From JALCOL01 sp022649665 (lineage in GTDB: Bacteria > Bacillota > Bacilli > Lactobacillales > Enterococcaceae), in the NCBI GenBank assembly GCA_030372335.1, contig JAUDCW010000016.1: a DNA stretch of 53,222 bases; one strand, given 5' to 3'. The translations under genes and the position numbers were made by a program. Below the pieces are notes generated by a model. The model was given only the letters and a program-made list of their open reading frames with translations. It made no database searches and had not been told where the DNA came from. Of this stretch, positions 27,199 through 35,331 are shown one piece after another; position 1 is the stretch's first letter, and each line of letters starts with the position of its first letter.

Positions 27199-27236
27199 GA
27201 TTGAAAACAGCTGAGAAGGTTTTGGGGGGAAATGTA

Positions 27237-28529
27237 ATGGATGAAATCGTTGTTCGCGGAGGTCACCGTTTGACAGGCGAAGTAGAGATCGAAGGGGCAA
27301 AAAATGCCGTACTGCCGATCTTAGCTGCCACACTCTTGGCAGAAGAAGGAGAGAGCCGTTTAACAAATGTGCCGGTGCTTTCTGATGTATACATGATGAA
27401 TGAAGTTTTGAGCCACTTGCATGCCAAAGTGGCATTCAACGAAGAAGACAAAACGATCGTCGTGGATGCAACTGCCCCGCTCGCGATCAAAGCGAGCTAT
27501 GAATATGTCAGCAAAATGCGAGCATCGATCATCGTGATGGGTCCTCTGTTGGCGCGCAACGGCCATGCGCAAGTTGCACTGCCGGGCGGATGTGCGATCG
27601 GCAAGCGTCCGATCGACCTGCATTTTAAAGGATTTGAAGCACTTGGCGCAACGATCAACTACAAAGCTGGTTATATCGAAGCGTATGCCGATGAATTAGT
27701 GGGAGCAAATGTCTATTTGGATTTCCCGAGTGTCGGCGCGACGCAAAATATCATGATGGCGGCGATTTATGCGAAAGGGACGACGACGCTTGAAAACGTC
27801 GCCCGTGAACCGGAGATCGTCGATTTAGCGAATATTTTGAACAAGATGGGTGCGAAGATCCACGGGGCCGGAACAGAAGTCATTCGGATCGAAGGGGTCA
27901 AAAAATTGCACGGGGTTGAATACGGGATCGTGCAAGACCGGATCGAAGCAGGAACTTTCATGGTCGCTTCCGCGATGACTCAAGGAAATGTGTTGGTCAA
28001 AGATGCGATCGCCGAACATAACCGGCCGCTGATCTCGAAATTAACTGAGATGGGCGCTGTGATCACCGAAGAAGAAGGCGGTTTGCGCGTCGTCGGACCG
28101 GAAAAATTGAAAGCAACTGACGTCAAGACTATGCCGCATCCCGGCTTTCCGACTGACATGCAGGCGCAGATGACTGCGATCCAATTGGTCGCTGAAGGCG
28201 TGAGCGTGACGACCGAAACTGTTTTTGAAAATCGTTTCCAGCATTTGGAAGAGCTGCGCCGGATGAATGCGAAATTTACGATCGAAAACAATGTGGCCCG
28301 GATCTATGGACCGAGCGAGCTCCAAGGCGCACATGTGAAAGCAACTGATCTTCGTGCGGCAGCAGCTTTGATCTTAGCGGGTCTGCGCGCGGAAGGGCAA
28401 ACTGTCGTCAGCAATCTGCAGTACTTGGATCGCGGCTATTACAATTTCCATAAAAAGCTCCAAGCGCTCGGCGGCGATGTTGAACGCTTCAACGCTGAAG
28501 AAAGCAGAGAAAAAATCGCGGTCGATTGA
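27237..28529 (+). CDS. murA: UDP-N-acetylglucosamine 1-carboxyvinyltransferase MurA
   Basis: First committed step of peptidoglycan synthesis, moving enolpyruvate from PEP to UDP-GlcNAc. The 430-residue protein has the EPT-synthase fold markers: EGAKNAVLPILAATLL, the MRASIIVMGPLLAR region, and the fosfomycin-reactive cysteine in ALPGGCAIGKRPID. ATG 27237 follows GGGGGGA; an upstream TTG frame is ignored. Low-GC Gram-positives often carry a second copy; this is the one normally found after the atp operon. Confidence 0.96.
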   Translation: MDEIVVRGGHRLTGEVEIEGAKNAVLPILAATLLAEEGESRLTNVPVLSDVYMMNEVLSHLHAKVAFNEEDKTIVVDATAPLAIKASYEYVSKMRASIIVMGPLLARNGHAQVALPGGCAIGKRPIDLHFKGFEALGATINYKAGYIEAYADELVGANVYLDFPSVGATQNIMMAAIYAKGTTTLENVAREPEIVDLANILNKMGAKIHGAGTEVIRIEGVKKLHGVEYGIVQDRIEAGTFMVASAMTQGNVLVKDAIAEHNRPLISKLTEMGAVITEEEGGLRVVGPEKLKATDVKTMPHPGFPTDMQAQMTAIQLVAEGVSVTTETVFENRFQHLEELRRMNAKFTIENNVARIYGPSELQGAHVKATDLRAAAALILAGLRAEGQTVVSNLQYLDRGYYNFHKKLQALGGDVERFNAEESREKIAVD

Positions 28530-28552
28530 TCTGCAGGATAGGAGGGATGATC

Positions 28553-28741
28553 GTGACGATCAAAGATACTATCATCAGACGGATTTTGGTCACTTTGGTG
28601 ATCATTCTAGCAGTCTTTTTGGTCATGCTGCTCTTATTCATTATCGGCATGATGATCGGCTATGGCGGATTTGGCCACGGACATGTTTTCGATGTATTTC
28701 GTCTTAAAACATGGACCCATATTTTTGACTTTTTACGTTAG
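28553..28741 (+). CDS. EpuA-like small membrane protein (annotated in the family as RNA polymerase beta subunit-like)
   Basis: A 62-residue protein with one long membrane helix (about 8-32) followed by GYGGFGHGHVFDVFRLKTWTHIFDFL cut here into the recognisable FDVF and THIFDFL pieces typical of EpuA proteins. Databases often label this family DNA-directed RNA polymerase subunit beta, which is misleading: no polymerase domain is present. GTG 28553 is preferred, six bases after AGGAGGG; ATG 28547 touches that site. Follows murA by 23 bases and is probably cotranscribed. Confidence 0.78.
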   Translation: MTIKDTIIRRILVTLVIILAVFLVMLLLFIIGMMIGYGGFGHGHVFDVFRLKTWTHIFDFLR

Positions 28742-28823
28742 ACACTTTGCGGCTGGTTCGGGGCTCTTTTGAGCGACTCGAGCTGGTCTTTTCTTTTGAC
28801 CAAGCATCCCAAGGAGGGATGAA

Positions 28824-29120
28824 ATGATTCGAAAATTTTTGATCCTTTTAGTTCGCTTCTATCAAAAAGCGATTTCACCGATGACCGGACCGCACTGCAA
28901 ATACCATCCAATATGTTCGCAGTATATGATCGATGCGCTCCGGATGCATGGACCGCTTTTAGGACTTCTAATGGGGATCGCGCGTATCTTGCGCTGCAAT
29001 CCGTTTGTCCGCGGCGGTATCGACTATGTTCCGCTCAAATTCAGTCTGCGCAAAAATCCTGATGAAACATATAATCCGCCGGAAAGTGCGCGGAAACGCC
29101 GGCAGCAGCAAAAAATGTGA
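28824..29120 (+). CDS. yidD: Membrane protein insertion efficiency factor YidD
   Basis: Small inner-leaflet protein aiding YidC-dependent insertion. The 98 residues show the diagnostic YQKAISPMTGPHCKYHPICSQY with its cysteines, the central hydrophobic helix (GPLLGLLMGIARIL) and RCNPFVRGGIDYVP. The tail is charged. AAGGAGGG precedes the ATG. Probably the last gene of the murA unit; no strong terminator is obvious after it. Confidence 0.95.
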   Translation: MIRKFLILLVRFYQKAISPMTGPHCKYHPICSQYMIDALRMHGPLLGLLMGIARILRCNPFVRGGIDYVPLKFSLRKNPDETYNPPESARKRRQQQKM

Positions 29121-29128
29121 ATTGAGAA

Positions 29129-29143
29129 AATTTTCTGACAATT
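29129..29143 (+). promoter_or_regulatory. CodY box upstream of livJ
   Basis: AATTTTCTGACAATT matches the CodY consensus AATTTTCWGAAAATT at 14 of 15 positions and ends four bases before the -35. CodY senses branched-chain amino acids and GTP, which fits a branched-chain amino acid importer. Confidence 0.75.
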
Positions 29144-29146
29144 CTC

Positions 29147-29175
29147 TTGACAATCCATTAGACCTCCCTTATAGT
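29147..29175 (+). promoter_or_regulatory. Promoter of the livJHMGF operon
   Basis: Perfect TTGACA (29147-29152), 17-base spacer, TATAGT (29170-29175). An imperfect inverted repeat spans it (29161-29176 with 29215-29229, sharing ATAGTA/TACTAT and GACC/GGTC), perhaps a second operator. Confidence 0.9.
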
Positions 29176-29236
29176 AGAAAAATATCGATGAGCTTTTAAG
29201 CGATTAAATTTTGATACTATTTGGGGGTCTTTTTTT

Positions 29237-30427
29237 ATGAAAAAGCGATTCAGCATATTATTGATGGGGCTCGGCGCACTCGCTTTACTTAGCGCCTGCA
29301 GCGGAGCAGGAAATGTCAAAGGCGGCGGCTCAGGAAGCGCAGAGGGGAATACGGCGAAAGGCGATACGATCAAGATCGGAGTCGATATGGAATTGTCCGG
29401 CAGCGTATCAGCTTATGGGACGCAGGAAAAAGAAGGGATCCAGCTGGCAGTTGACGAGATCAATAAGGCCGGCGGTGTCCTTGGGAAAAAAATACAATTG
29501 ATCGAAAAAGATAATAAGAGCGACACCGCTGAAGCTGCTTCGGTCGCAGCCAACTTGACGAACAGCGGCGTGGTAGCGATCGTTGGGCCAGCAACATCGA
29601 GTGCGGTCAAAGCGATCCTGCCGAACATCACGAAAGCGGCAGTTCCAGCGATCACTCCTTCGGGAACGGATGATGCGATCACAGTTTCCAAAGGGAAAGT
29701 CCAACCATATGTTTTCCGTTCTTGTTTCCAAGATAGTCTGCAAGGGGTCATCTTGGCGCGTTACGCTCAAAATCAGCTGAAAGCACAAAAAGTGGCGATC
29801 TTAGGCGATAACTCTTCGGATTACGCGACCGGTTTGACGAAAGCTTTCAAAGGGGAATACAAAGGAACGATCGCTTCTGAAGAAAACTTCACTGCGGGCG
29901 ATAAAGACTTCCAAGCCCAATTGACGAAACTCAAAGACAGCGACTTCGATGCTTTGTTCATTCCAGGATACTATTCCGAAGCGGGCTTGATCATCAAACA
30001 AGCGCGCGAAATGGGGATCACCAAGCCGATCCTCGGCGCAGACGGCTTTTCTGATCCGACGCTGATCGAGATCGCAGGTGCACAAAATGTATCGAATGTT
30101 TTCTATACTTCCCACTTCTCCGCAGAAGCGCCGGCCACTGACAAAGTGGCGCCGTTCGTCGAAGCGTTCAAAGCGAAGTATAATGCGGAACCTTCTTCAT
30201 TCCATGCACTTTCATACGATGCGGTCTATATGATCAAACAAGCGATCGAAGACGCAGGAGAAGCGAATTCAGTGAAGATCACGAAATCGCTCAGCAAGTT
30301 GAAAGATTTCAAAGGGGTCACCGGCACGATGACGATCGATAAAGATCATAATCCGGAAAAAGATGCCGTTGTGATCGGGATGACCGACGGGAAAGAAAGT
30401 TCGGCTGAAATCGTGAAACCAAATTAA
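29237..30427 (+). CDS. livJ: Branched-chain amino acid ABC transporter, substrate-binding lipoprotein
   Basis: Captures the amino acid outside the membrane. The 396-residue protein has a lipoprotein signal peptide with lipobox LLSAC (Cys21), a Gly/Ser linker, then a type I periplasmic-binding fold (Peripla_BP_6): IKIGVDMELSGSVSAYG, the Ser/Ala-rich VGPATSSAVKAILP, PSGTDDAI and the FHALSYDAVYMIKQA end. Leu/Ile/Val specificity is inferred from the family and the CodY site. Its ATG follows TTTGGGGGTC with a T-rich spacer. A terminator-like hairpin after the stop separates it from the permease genes. Confidence 0.93.
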   Translation: MKKRFSILLMGLGALALLSACSGAGNVKGGGSGSAEGNTAKGDTIKIGVDMELSGSVSAYGTQEKEGIQLAVDEINKAGGVLGKKIQLIEKDNKSDTAEAASVAANLTNSGVVAIVGPATSSAVKAILPNITKAAVPAITPSGTDDAITVSKGKVQPYVFRSCFQDSLQGVILARYAQNQLKAQKVAILGDNSSDYATGLTKAFKGEYKGTIASEENFTAGDKDFQAQLTKLKDSDFDALFIPGYYSEAGLIIKQAREMGITKPILGADGFSDPTLIEIAGAQNVSNVFYTSHFSAEAPATDKVAPFVEAFKAKYNAEPSSFHALSYDAVYMIKQAIEDAGEANSVKITKSLSKLKDFKGVTGTMTIDKDHNPEKDAVVIGMTDGKESSAEIVKPN

Positions 30428-30439
30428 ATCGTTTTGAAT

Positions 30440-30483
30440 AGAGGCTGCGGCGAATTTTTTGTCACAGTCTCTTCTCTCTTTTT
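30440..30483 (+). terminator. Terminator-like hairpin between livJ and livH
   Basis: AGAGGCTG (30440-30447) pairs with CAGTCTCT (30465-30472), extended by GGC/GTC inside, followed by a pyrimidine-rich TCTCTCTTTTT tract. Probably a partial terminator giving more binding protein than permease. Confidence 0.6.
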
Positions 30484-30514
30484 CGAAAAATTCAAGAATG
30501 GATGTGAAGTATTT

Positions 30515-31396
30515 ATGGAAATGGTCATTCAGCAGCTGGTCAACGGGCTGTTTCTCGGCAGTATCTATGCGCTGCTGGCACTCGGCTATACGATGGTCTA
30601 TGGGATCATCAAATTGATCAACTTCGCGCATGGTGAAATTTATATGATCGGCGCTTTTATCGGCTATTTTACGATCAATAAACTCGGGATCGGACTTGTG
30701 CCGGCCCTTGTTATCTCGATGGCGGCTTGCGCCTGCTTGGGAATGCTGATCGAATTTCTCGCGTATCGGCCGCTGCGCAAATCGACACGAGTCGCGGCAC
30801 TGATCACGGCGATCGGGGTTTCGTATTTTTTGCAAAATGTCATGATCTACTTTTTCGGCTCGAACAGCCGCTCTTTTCCGCAAGATGTTATTGAAAAAGC
30901 GACGTATCATTTTGGATTTTTGCAAGTCACCAAGATCCAGCTGATCATCTTGTTTACCGCACTTTTATTGATGCTGGCACTGCAATTTATTATTCAATAC
31001 ACTAAAATGGGCAAAGCGATGCGGGCAGTTTCCGTCGATGCCGATGCGGCAGAATTGATGGGGATCAGTGTCGACCGTACGATCTCGTTCACGTTTGCCG
31101 TTGGTTCAGCGCTGGCAGCCGCGGCCGGGATCTTGATCGGACTCTATTACAATTCGATCGATCCGATGATGGGGGCGCTCCCCGGGATCAAGGCGTTTGT
31201 TGCCGCAGTATTAGGCGGGATCGGGATCGTTCCCGGTGCCGCGCTTGGCGGATTTGCGATCGGTTTGATCGAGACGGCGGTCGTTGCGACACCTTACTCG
31301 CAGTTTAAAGACGCGGCGGTGTATCTCGTTTTGATCTTGATCCTGCTTTTCCGTCCAGCCGGGCTCCTCGGCAAAAATATCAAAGAGAAAGTGTAG
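30515..31396 (+). CDS. livH: Branched-chain amino acid ABC transporter permease LivH
   Basis: Membrane half of the importer. The 293-residue protein has about eight membrane helices and the LivH blocks GLFLGSIYALLALGYTMVYG, INFAHGEIYMIGAF and FVAAVLGGIGIVPGAALGG. ATG 30515 gives the usual N-terminus; its Shine-Dalgarno is weak (GTGAAG) and the frame is open 27 codons further upstream through the hairpin. The stop is followed directly by livM. Confidence 0.92.
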   Translation: MEMVIQQLVNGLFLGSIYALLALGYTMVYGIIKLINFAHGEIYMIGAFIGYFTINKLGIGLVPALVISMAACACLGMLIEFLAYRPLRKSTRVAALITAIGVSYFLQNVMIYFFGSNSRSFPQDVIEKATYHFGFLQVTKIQLIILFTALLLMLALQFIIQYTKMGKAMRAVSVDADAAELMGISVDRTISFTFAVGSALAAAAGILIGLYYNSIDPMMGALPGIKAFVAAVLGGIGIVPGAALGGFAIGLIETAVVATPYSQFKDAAVYLVLILILLFRPAGLLGKNIKEKV

Positions 31397-31405
31397 GTGA
31401 CGTTC

Positions 31406-32380
31406 ATGAAAAAGAATTTAAAAGTAAATCTGATGTGGCTTGGAATCGCCGTTATTGGATATTTGATCATTTATTTTCTGCACGTTGCCGGACTCGTCAC
31501 CGTTTTTTCTGAAACGACGATGGTAATGATCGGGATCAACGTGATCCTGGCGACCGGTTTGAATTTGATCATCGGTTTTGCCGGGCAGTTCTCACTGGGA
31601 CATGCCGGCTTTATGGCGATCGGCGCTTATGGGACTAGTTTGGTCCTTATGAATAATCCAACGATGGGCGGCTTGTTTACCGGGCTTTTCATCAGTATGA
31701 TCCTTTCAGGGCTTGTCGCGCTGGTCGTCGGGATCCCGACACTGCGGCTGAAAGGCGATTATTTAGCGATCGCGACCCTTGGGATCTCTGAGATCATTCG
31801 GATCGTGATCATCAATATGCCGAAACTGACGAATGGGCCGGCCGGGCTCTTTGGCATTCCTAATATGGCCAGCTGGTCGTTGGTGTATATTTTGATGGTT
31901 CTTTCAACGGTCTTGATCTACAACTTTATTCATAGCGGGCCGGGACGCGCTGTCATGTCGGTCCGCGAAGATGAGATCGCGGCAGAAGCGATGGGCGTCA
32001 ACACTACGAAATATAAAGTCATGGCATTCGTGTTCGGGGCAATGACCGCGGCGATCGCCGGCGGCTTGCATGCCAGCTATATCCAAACGATCGCGCCGAA
32101 AGACTTTACCTTTAATAAATCGATCGATATCCTGATCATCGTGGTCTTTGGCGGGATCGGCAGTTTGACAGGGACATTCGTCGCTTCGATCGCGCTCGGG
32201 ATCTTGAATATGGTCCTGCAAGACTTCGGTCAATTGCGGATGATCATTTATGCGCTGGCTTTGATCATTATCATGATCTTTAAACCGAACGGTCTTTTGG
32301 GCAATTGGGAGTTCTCGCTGGCGCGCTTGATGAACCGCAAAAAGAAGGGAGGCGTCAAAGATGGCTCTGCTGCAAATTGA
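31406..32380 (+). CDS. livM: Branched-chain amino acid ABC transporter permease LivM
   Basis: Second membrane subunit, 324 residues, with about nine membrane helices, GLNLIIGFAGQFSLGHAGFM and the coupling-loop region GPGRAVMSVREDEIAAEAMG that contacts the ATPases. ATG 31406 is six bases after AGGTGA; GTG 31397, directly after the livH stop, is a possible alternative. It overlaps livG by 20 bases. Confidence 0.92.
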   Translation: MKKNLKVNLMWLGIAVIGYLIIYFLHVAGLVTVFSETTMVMIGINVILATGLNLIIGFAGQFSLGHAGFMAIGAYGTSLVLMNNPTMGGLFTGLFISMILSGLVALVVGIPTLRLKGDYLAIATLGISEIIRIVIINMPKLTNGPAGLFGIPNMASWSLVYILMVLSTVLIYNFIHSGPGRAVMSVREDEIAAEAMGVNTTKYKVMAFVFGAMTAAIAGGLHASYIQTIAPKDFTFNKSIDILIIVVFGGIGSLTGTFVASIALGILNMVLQDFGQLRMIIYALALIIIMIFKPNGLLGNWEFSLARLMNRKKKGGVKDGSAAN

Positions 32381-33140
32381 AAATTTGACGAAAAACTTCG
32401 GCGGCTTGGCAGCTGTTTCCAACGTTTCAATGACGATCGATGCCAATGAACTGGTCGGTTTGATCGGTCCAAACGGTGCCGGGAAGACGACACTGTTCAA
32501 TTTGATCACCGGCGTCTACGAGCCTTCCAGCGGCAAAGTCCTGCTTGCCGACGACAATGGCGATATGGAACTTTTGAACGGCAAAAAGACCTATGTGATC
32601 GCAAAAAAAGGTTTGAGCCGCACCTTCCAAAATATTCGGCTGTTCAAAGATTTGAGTGTTCTCGATAATGTGTTGATCGCGATGAACGCCAAACATAAAG
32701 AAGGCTTCCCAACGGCAGTATTGCGGCTGCCGAAGTTTTACAAAGATGAAGAGGTCATGAAAAAAGAAGCATTCGACTTGCTGAAGATTTTTGAAATGGA
32801 AGACAAAGCCGATACGTTGGCAAAAAATCTGCCATATGGCGAACAACGCCGGCTTGAGATCGTGCGGGCACTCGCGACCGAACCGAAGATCTTGTTTTTG
32901 GACGAACCGGCTGCCGGCATGAACCCGCAGGAAACGGCAGAACTGACCGATTTGATCCGTCAGATCCAAGAACAGTTCAAAATGACGATCCTCTTGATCG
33001 AACATGATATGTCCTTAGTCATGAAAGTCTGCGAGCGTATTTATGTGTTGGAATACGGCCGTGTTTTAGCGGAGGGGACTCCTGCAGAGATCCGCGAAAA
33101 CCCTGAAGTGATCAAAGCATATTTGGGAGGCGAGGCTTGA
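32361..33140 (+). CDS. livG: Branched-chain amino acid ABC transporter ATP-binding protein LivG
   Basis: ATPase subunit, 259 residues. Walker A GPNGAGKTT, a long insertion typical of LivG between Walker A and signature, the signature-like region LPYGEQRRLEIVRAL, Walker B ILFLDEPAAGMNP and the switch His in LLIEHDMSLVM. GGGAGGCG precedes the ATG inside livM. It overlaps livF by one base. Confidence 0.95.
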   Translation: MALLQIENLTKNFGGLAAVSNVSMTIDANELVGLIGPNGAGKTTLFNLITGVYEPSSGKVLLADDNGDMELLNGKKTYVIAKKGLSRTFQNIRLFKDLSVLDNVLIAMNAKHKEGFPTAVLRLPKFYKDEEVMKKEAFDLLKIFEMEDKADTLAKNLPYGEQRRLEIVRALATEPKILFLDEPAAGMNPQETAELTDLIRQIQEQFKMTILLIEHDMSLVMKVCERIYVLEYGRVLAEGTPAEIRENPEVIKAYLGGEA

Positions 33141-33847
33141 TGCTGTTAGATGTCAAAAACTTATCGGTCCATTACGGGATGATCCAAGCCGTGAAAGACG
33201 TCAGCTTCTACGTCGATCCCGGTGAGATCGTTTCTTTGATCGGGGCCAACGGTGCCGGGAAGACGACGATTTTGCATACGATCTCGGGTTTGATCCGGCC
33301 GAGCGCCGGCGAGATCGACTTCAACGGCGACAATATCACGAAAGATTCACCGCAGAAAATCGTTGAAAAAGGGCTGGTCCAAGTTCCCGAAGGCCGCCAT
33401 GTTTTTCCGGGGATGTCGGTCAAAGAAAATCTTGAAATGGGTGCGTTTGTGCAAAAAGACAAAGAAGCGATCAAAAAAAATCGCAAAATGGTCTTTGAGC
33501 GTTTCCCGATCTTGAAAGAGCGGCTGAACCAAGATGCCGCGACCTTGTCCGGCGGGGAGCAGCAGATGCTCGCGATGGGGCGTGCTTTGATGGCGCAGCC
33601 GAAGCTTCTGCTGTTGGATGAACCGTCGATGGGACTTGCACCGATTTTCATTCAAGAGATCTTCAACATCATCCAAGAGATCCAGCGGCAAGGGACAACC
33701 GTGCTTTTGATCGAGCAAAATGCTAAAATGGCGTTGAGCATCGCTGATCGCGGCTACGTATTGGAAACCGGCCGCATCATTTTGAGCGGGACCGGAAAAG
33801 AGTTGCTGGCAAGTGATGCCGTCCAAAAAGCATATTTAGGAGGGTAA
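33140..33847 (+). CDS. livF: Branched-chain amino acid ABC transporter ATP-binding protein LivF
   Basis: Second ATPase subunit, 235 residues: Walker A GANGAGKTT, VPEGRHVFPGMSVKENL, signature LSGGEQQMLAMGRAL, Walker B LLLLDEPSMGL, and LLIEQNAKMAL where Gln-Asn follow the Glu as is normal in LivF. ATG 33140 overlaps the livG stop (TTGATG); GGGAGGCGAGG lies upstream. Confidence 0.95.
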   Translation: MLLDVKNLSVHYGMIQAVKDVSFYVDPGEIVSLIGANGAGKTTILHTISGLIRPSAGEIDFNGDNITKDSPQKIVEKGLVQVPEGRHVFPGMSVKENLEMGAFVQKDKEAIKKNRKMVFERFPILKERLNQDAATLSGGEQQMLAMGRALMAQPKLLLLDEPSMGLAPIFIQEIFNIIQEIQRQGTTVLLIEQNAKMALSIADRGYVLETGRIILSGTGKELLASDAVQKAYLGG

Positions 33848-33850
33848 AAG

Positions 33851-34501
33851 ATGAGTGTAAGAGATTTTATGTCGGAAAAGTTGATCACCGTTACGCCGGA
33901 AACACCGATTTTTGACGCGGTCGATCTGATGAAAAAAAATAATATCCACCGGCTGCCAGTCGTCACTGACGGGAAATTGGTTGGGCTGATCACCGAGGGT
34001 GTGATCGCTGAAGCGATGCCAAGTACTGCGACAAGTCTCAGCGTATTTGAAGTCAATTACCTGCTGAACAAAACAACTGTTAAAGACATCATGGTCAAAA
34101 AAGTCGTAACGATCGCAGAAGATGCGCTGTTGGAAGATGCGATCTACCGGATGCGCCAGCATCAGATCGGTGTCTTGCCGGTGTTGGCAGGTGACAAATT
34201 AGTCGGGATCATCACGAACAACGATATCTTTGATGCCTTTTTGGAAATCACCGGCTATAAAGAAAATGGAATCCGCGTCACGCTTGAGATCGGCGAAAAC
34301 CACAAGGGGATCTTGGCGGATATCGCCAAGCGGCTGGCAGATGCCGATTACGATATTTTGACAGTGATCGTTTTGCCGCGCCCCAACAAGATCACGCTCG
34401 AGCTCCAAGTCGCGACCGATGACGGCGCCGCGGTGAAAAAATTGTTGAGCGATGCCGGTTATAAAGTGATCCAGGCAGTCCCAACACGTGTCAGAGATTA
34501 A
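33851..34501 (+). CDS. CBS-domain protein with C-terminal ACT domain (AcuB-like)
   Basis: The 216-residue protein has two CBS motifs (about 1-55 and 75-130; VRDFMSEKLITVTPETPI and VKDIMVKKVVTIAEDALL, each followed by the H..LPV..GKLVG pattern) and an ACT-like ligand domain (about 140-205; IRVTLEIGENHKGILADIAKRL). CBS pairs bind adenosyl nucleotides and ACT domains often bind amino acids, so it may report energy or branched-chain amino acid state to the transporter. It starts three bases after livF with AGGAGGG, clearly in the same operon, an association also found in streptococci. Function not known. Confidence 0.87.
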   Translation: MSVRDFMSEKLITVTPETPIFDAVDLMKKNNIHRLPVVTDGKLVGLITEGVIAEAMPSTATSLSVFEVNYLLNKTTVKDIMVKKVVTIAEDALLEDAIYRMRQHQIGVLPVLAGDKLVGIITNNDIFDAFLEITGYKENGIRVTLEIGENHKGILADIAKRLADADYDILTVIVLPRPNKITLELQVATDDGAAVKKLLSDAGYKVIQAVPTRVRD

Positions 34502-34569
34502 AATCAGCAGCTCGTCTTCACAAAAGCGCTGAATTATGATACGCTTCCTGTGGTCAGGAGGCGCAGAAA

Positions 34570-34803
34570 ATGGCGAAAAAAAATCATGATATCCAAATCG
34601 ATACCCGCGAGATCAAAGCGGACTATCAGGGAATGCAAGTTGAAGGGATCGCGTTGAGTTCCGGGAAAAAAGAAATCGGCAAAGTACTTGAAATCAGCGA
34701 GAAGAAATTCATCGTTCAAATTCCGGAAGAATCTGAACAAGCGGTCCATTCGCAAAATGAAGGGATCGAGATGATCATCCGCTTTGTCAATTTGCACAAC
34801 TGA
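34570..34803 (+). CDS. DUF2969 family small protein
   Basis: A 77-residue cytoplasmic protein typical of lactic acid bacteria, with a GKKEIGKVLEISEKKFIVQIP core and a C-terminal IEMIIRFVNLHN helix. Function unknown. CAGGAGGC precedes the ATG. A weak TATGAT (34535-34540) may be its own -10. No partner is suggested by the tRNA genes that follow. Confidence 0.72.
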   Translation: MAKKNHDIQIDTREIKADYQGMQVEGIALSSGKKEIGKVLEISEKKFIVQIPEESEQAVHSQNEGIEMIIRFVNLHN

Positions 34804-34819
34804 AATCAGGAAAAAAGAC

Positions 34820-34848
34820 TTGAAATAATAAAAAGAATGCTTTATGAT
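34820..34848 (+). promoter_or_regulatory. Promoter of the tRNA-Tyr/tRNA-Gln unit
   Basis: TTGAAA (34820-34825), 17-base spacer, TATGAT (34843-34848), 27 bases before the first tRNA. Confidence 0.85.
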
Positions 34849-34875
34849 AAAAAAAGTCGCTGATTGCGGCTTTTT

Positions 34876-34959
34876 GGAGGAGTAGCGAAGTGGCTAAACG
34901 CGACGGACTGTAAATCCGTTCCTTCGGGTTCAGTGGTTCGAATCCACTCTCCTCCACCA
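34876..34959 (+). tRNA. tRNA-Tyr (anticodon GUA)
   Basis: Acceptor GGAGGAG (34876-34882) pairs with CTCCTCC (34949-34955); anticodon loop CTGTAAA with GTA at 34910-34912; long variable arm; T-arm AGTGG-TTCGAAT-CCACT; CCA encoded at 34957-34959. Confidence 0.98.
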
Positions 34960-34960
34960 T

Positions 34961-35032
34961 TGGGGTATAGCCAAGCGGTAAGGCAAGGGACTTTGACTCC
35001 CTCATGCGTTGGTTCGAATCCAGCTACCCCAG
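34961..35032 (+). tRNA. tRNA-Gln (anticodon UUG)
   Basis: Acceptor TGGGGTA (34961-34967) pairs with TACCCCA (35025-35031), discriminator G; anticodon loop CTTTGAC with TTG at 34993-34995; T-loop TTCGAAT. No encoded CCA (TCA follows), unlike the neighbouring tRNA-Tyr. Confidence 0.97.
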
Positions 35033-35046
35033 TCATTCATAAGTGC

Positions 35047-35080
35047 GAGTCCGGCAGATCCTTGGCCGGACTCTTTTGTT
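35047..35080 (+). terminator. Terminator of the tRNA unit
   Basis: GAGTCCGGC (35047-35055) pairs perfectly with GCCGGACTC (35065-35073), then TTTTGTT. Confidence 0.9.
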
Positions 35081-35081
35081 C

Positions 35082-35259
35082 TTTCGCTGCTTTTTTCTTA
35101 TTTCTCGAAGCTTACCGCTTTTGTCATGACCTTTCGTGATAAACGGCATTCCAAAAGCAGCTTCTCGGAAATAATCCGCAAGCGCACGAAAATAAGAAAA
35201 ACTATTTTCGCTGCTTTCTTCTTATTTCTCGAAGCTTACCGCTTTTGTCATGACCTTTC
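35082..35259. repeat. 54-bp direct repeat pair with inverted elements between
   Basis: 35082-35135 and 35206-35259 differ at one of 54 bases. The spacer carries a partly inverted version of the same unit (around 35150-35176, and CGAAAATAAGAAAAA at 35187-35201 opposite TTTTTTCTTATTTCTCG), so the whole block can fold into large hairpins. No protein is encoded. Origin unknown; perhaps a small repeat element inserted behind the tRNA terminator. Confidence 0.8.
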
Positions 35260-35266
35260 CTTTTAG

Positions 35267-35295
35267 TTTACAAAGTTTTTCTTTTGGGCTACATT
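35267..35295 (+). promoter_or_regulatory. Possible promoter of the small basic protein gene
   Basis: TTTACA (35267-35272), 17-base spacer, TACATT (35290-35295). Confidence 0.5.
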
Positions 35296-35331
35296 AGAGA
35301 AAAGGTATCCTATTGGGAGAGGGGATTTATC

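Noticed and set aside
28742..28823. Terminator between the EpuA-like gene and yidD
   Set aside because: Small GCTC/GAGC and TGGTC/GACCA hairpins are present, but none is followed by a proper T-run.
29176..29236. T-box leader before livJ
   Set aside because: The leader is only about 55 bases, with no T-box sequence or specifier loop.
35082..35259. CRISPR array
   Set aside because: Only two repeats of 54 bp, with a spacer that is an inverted relative of the repeat; no cas genes.
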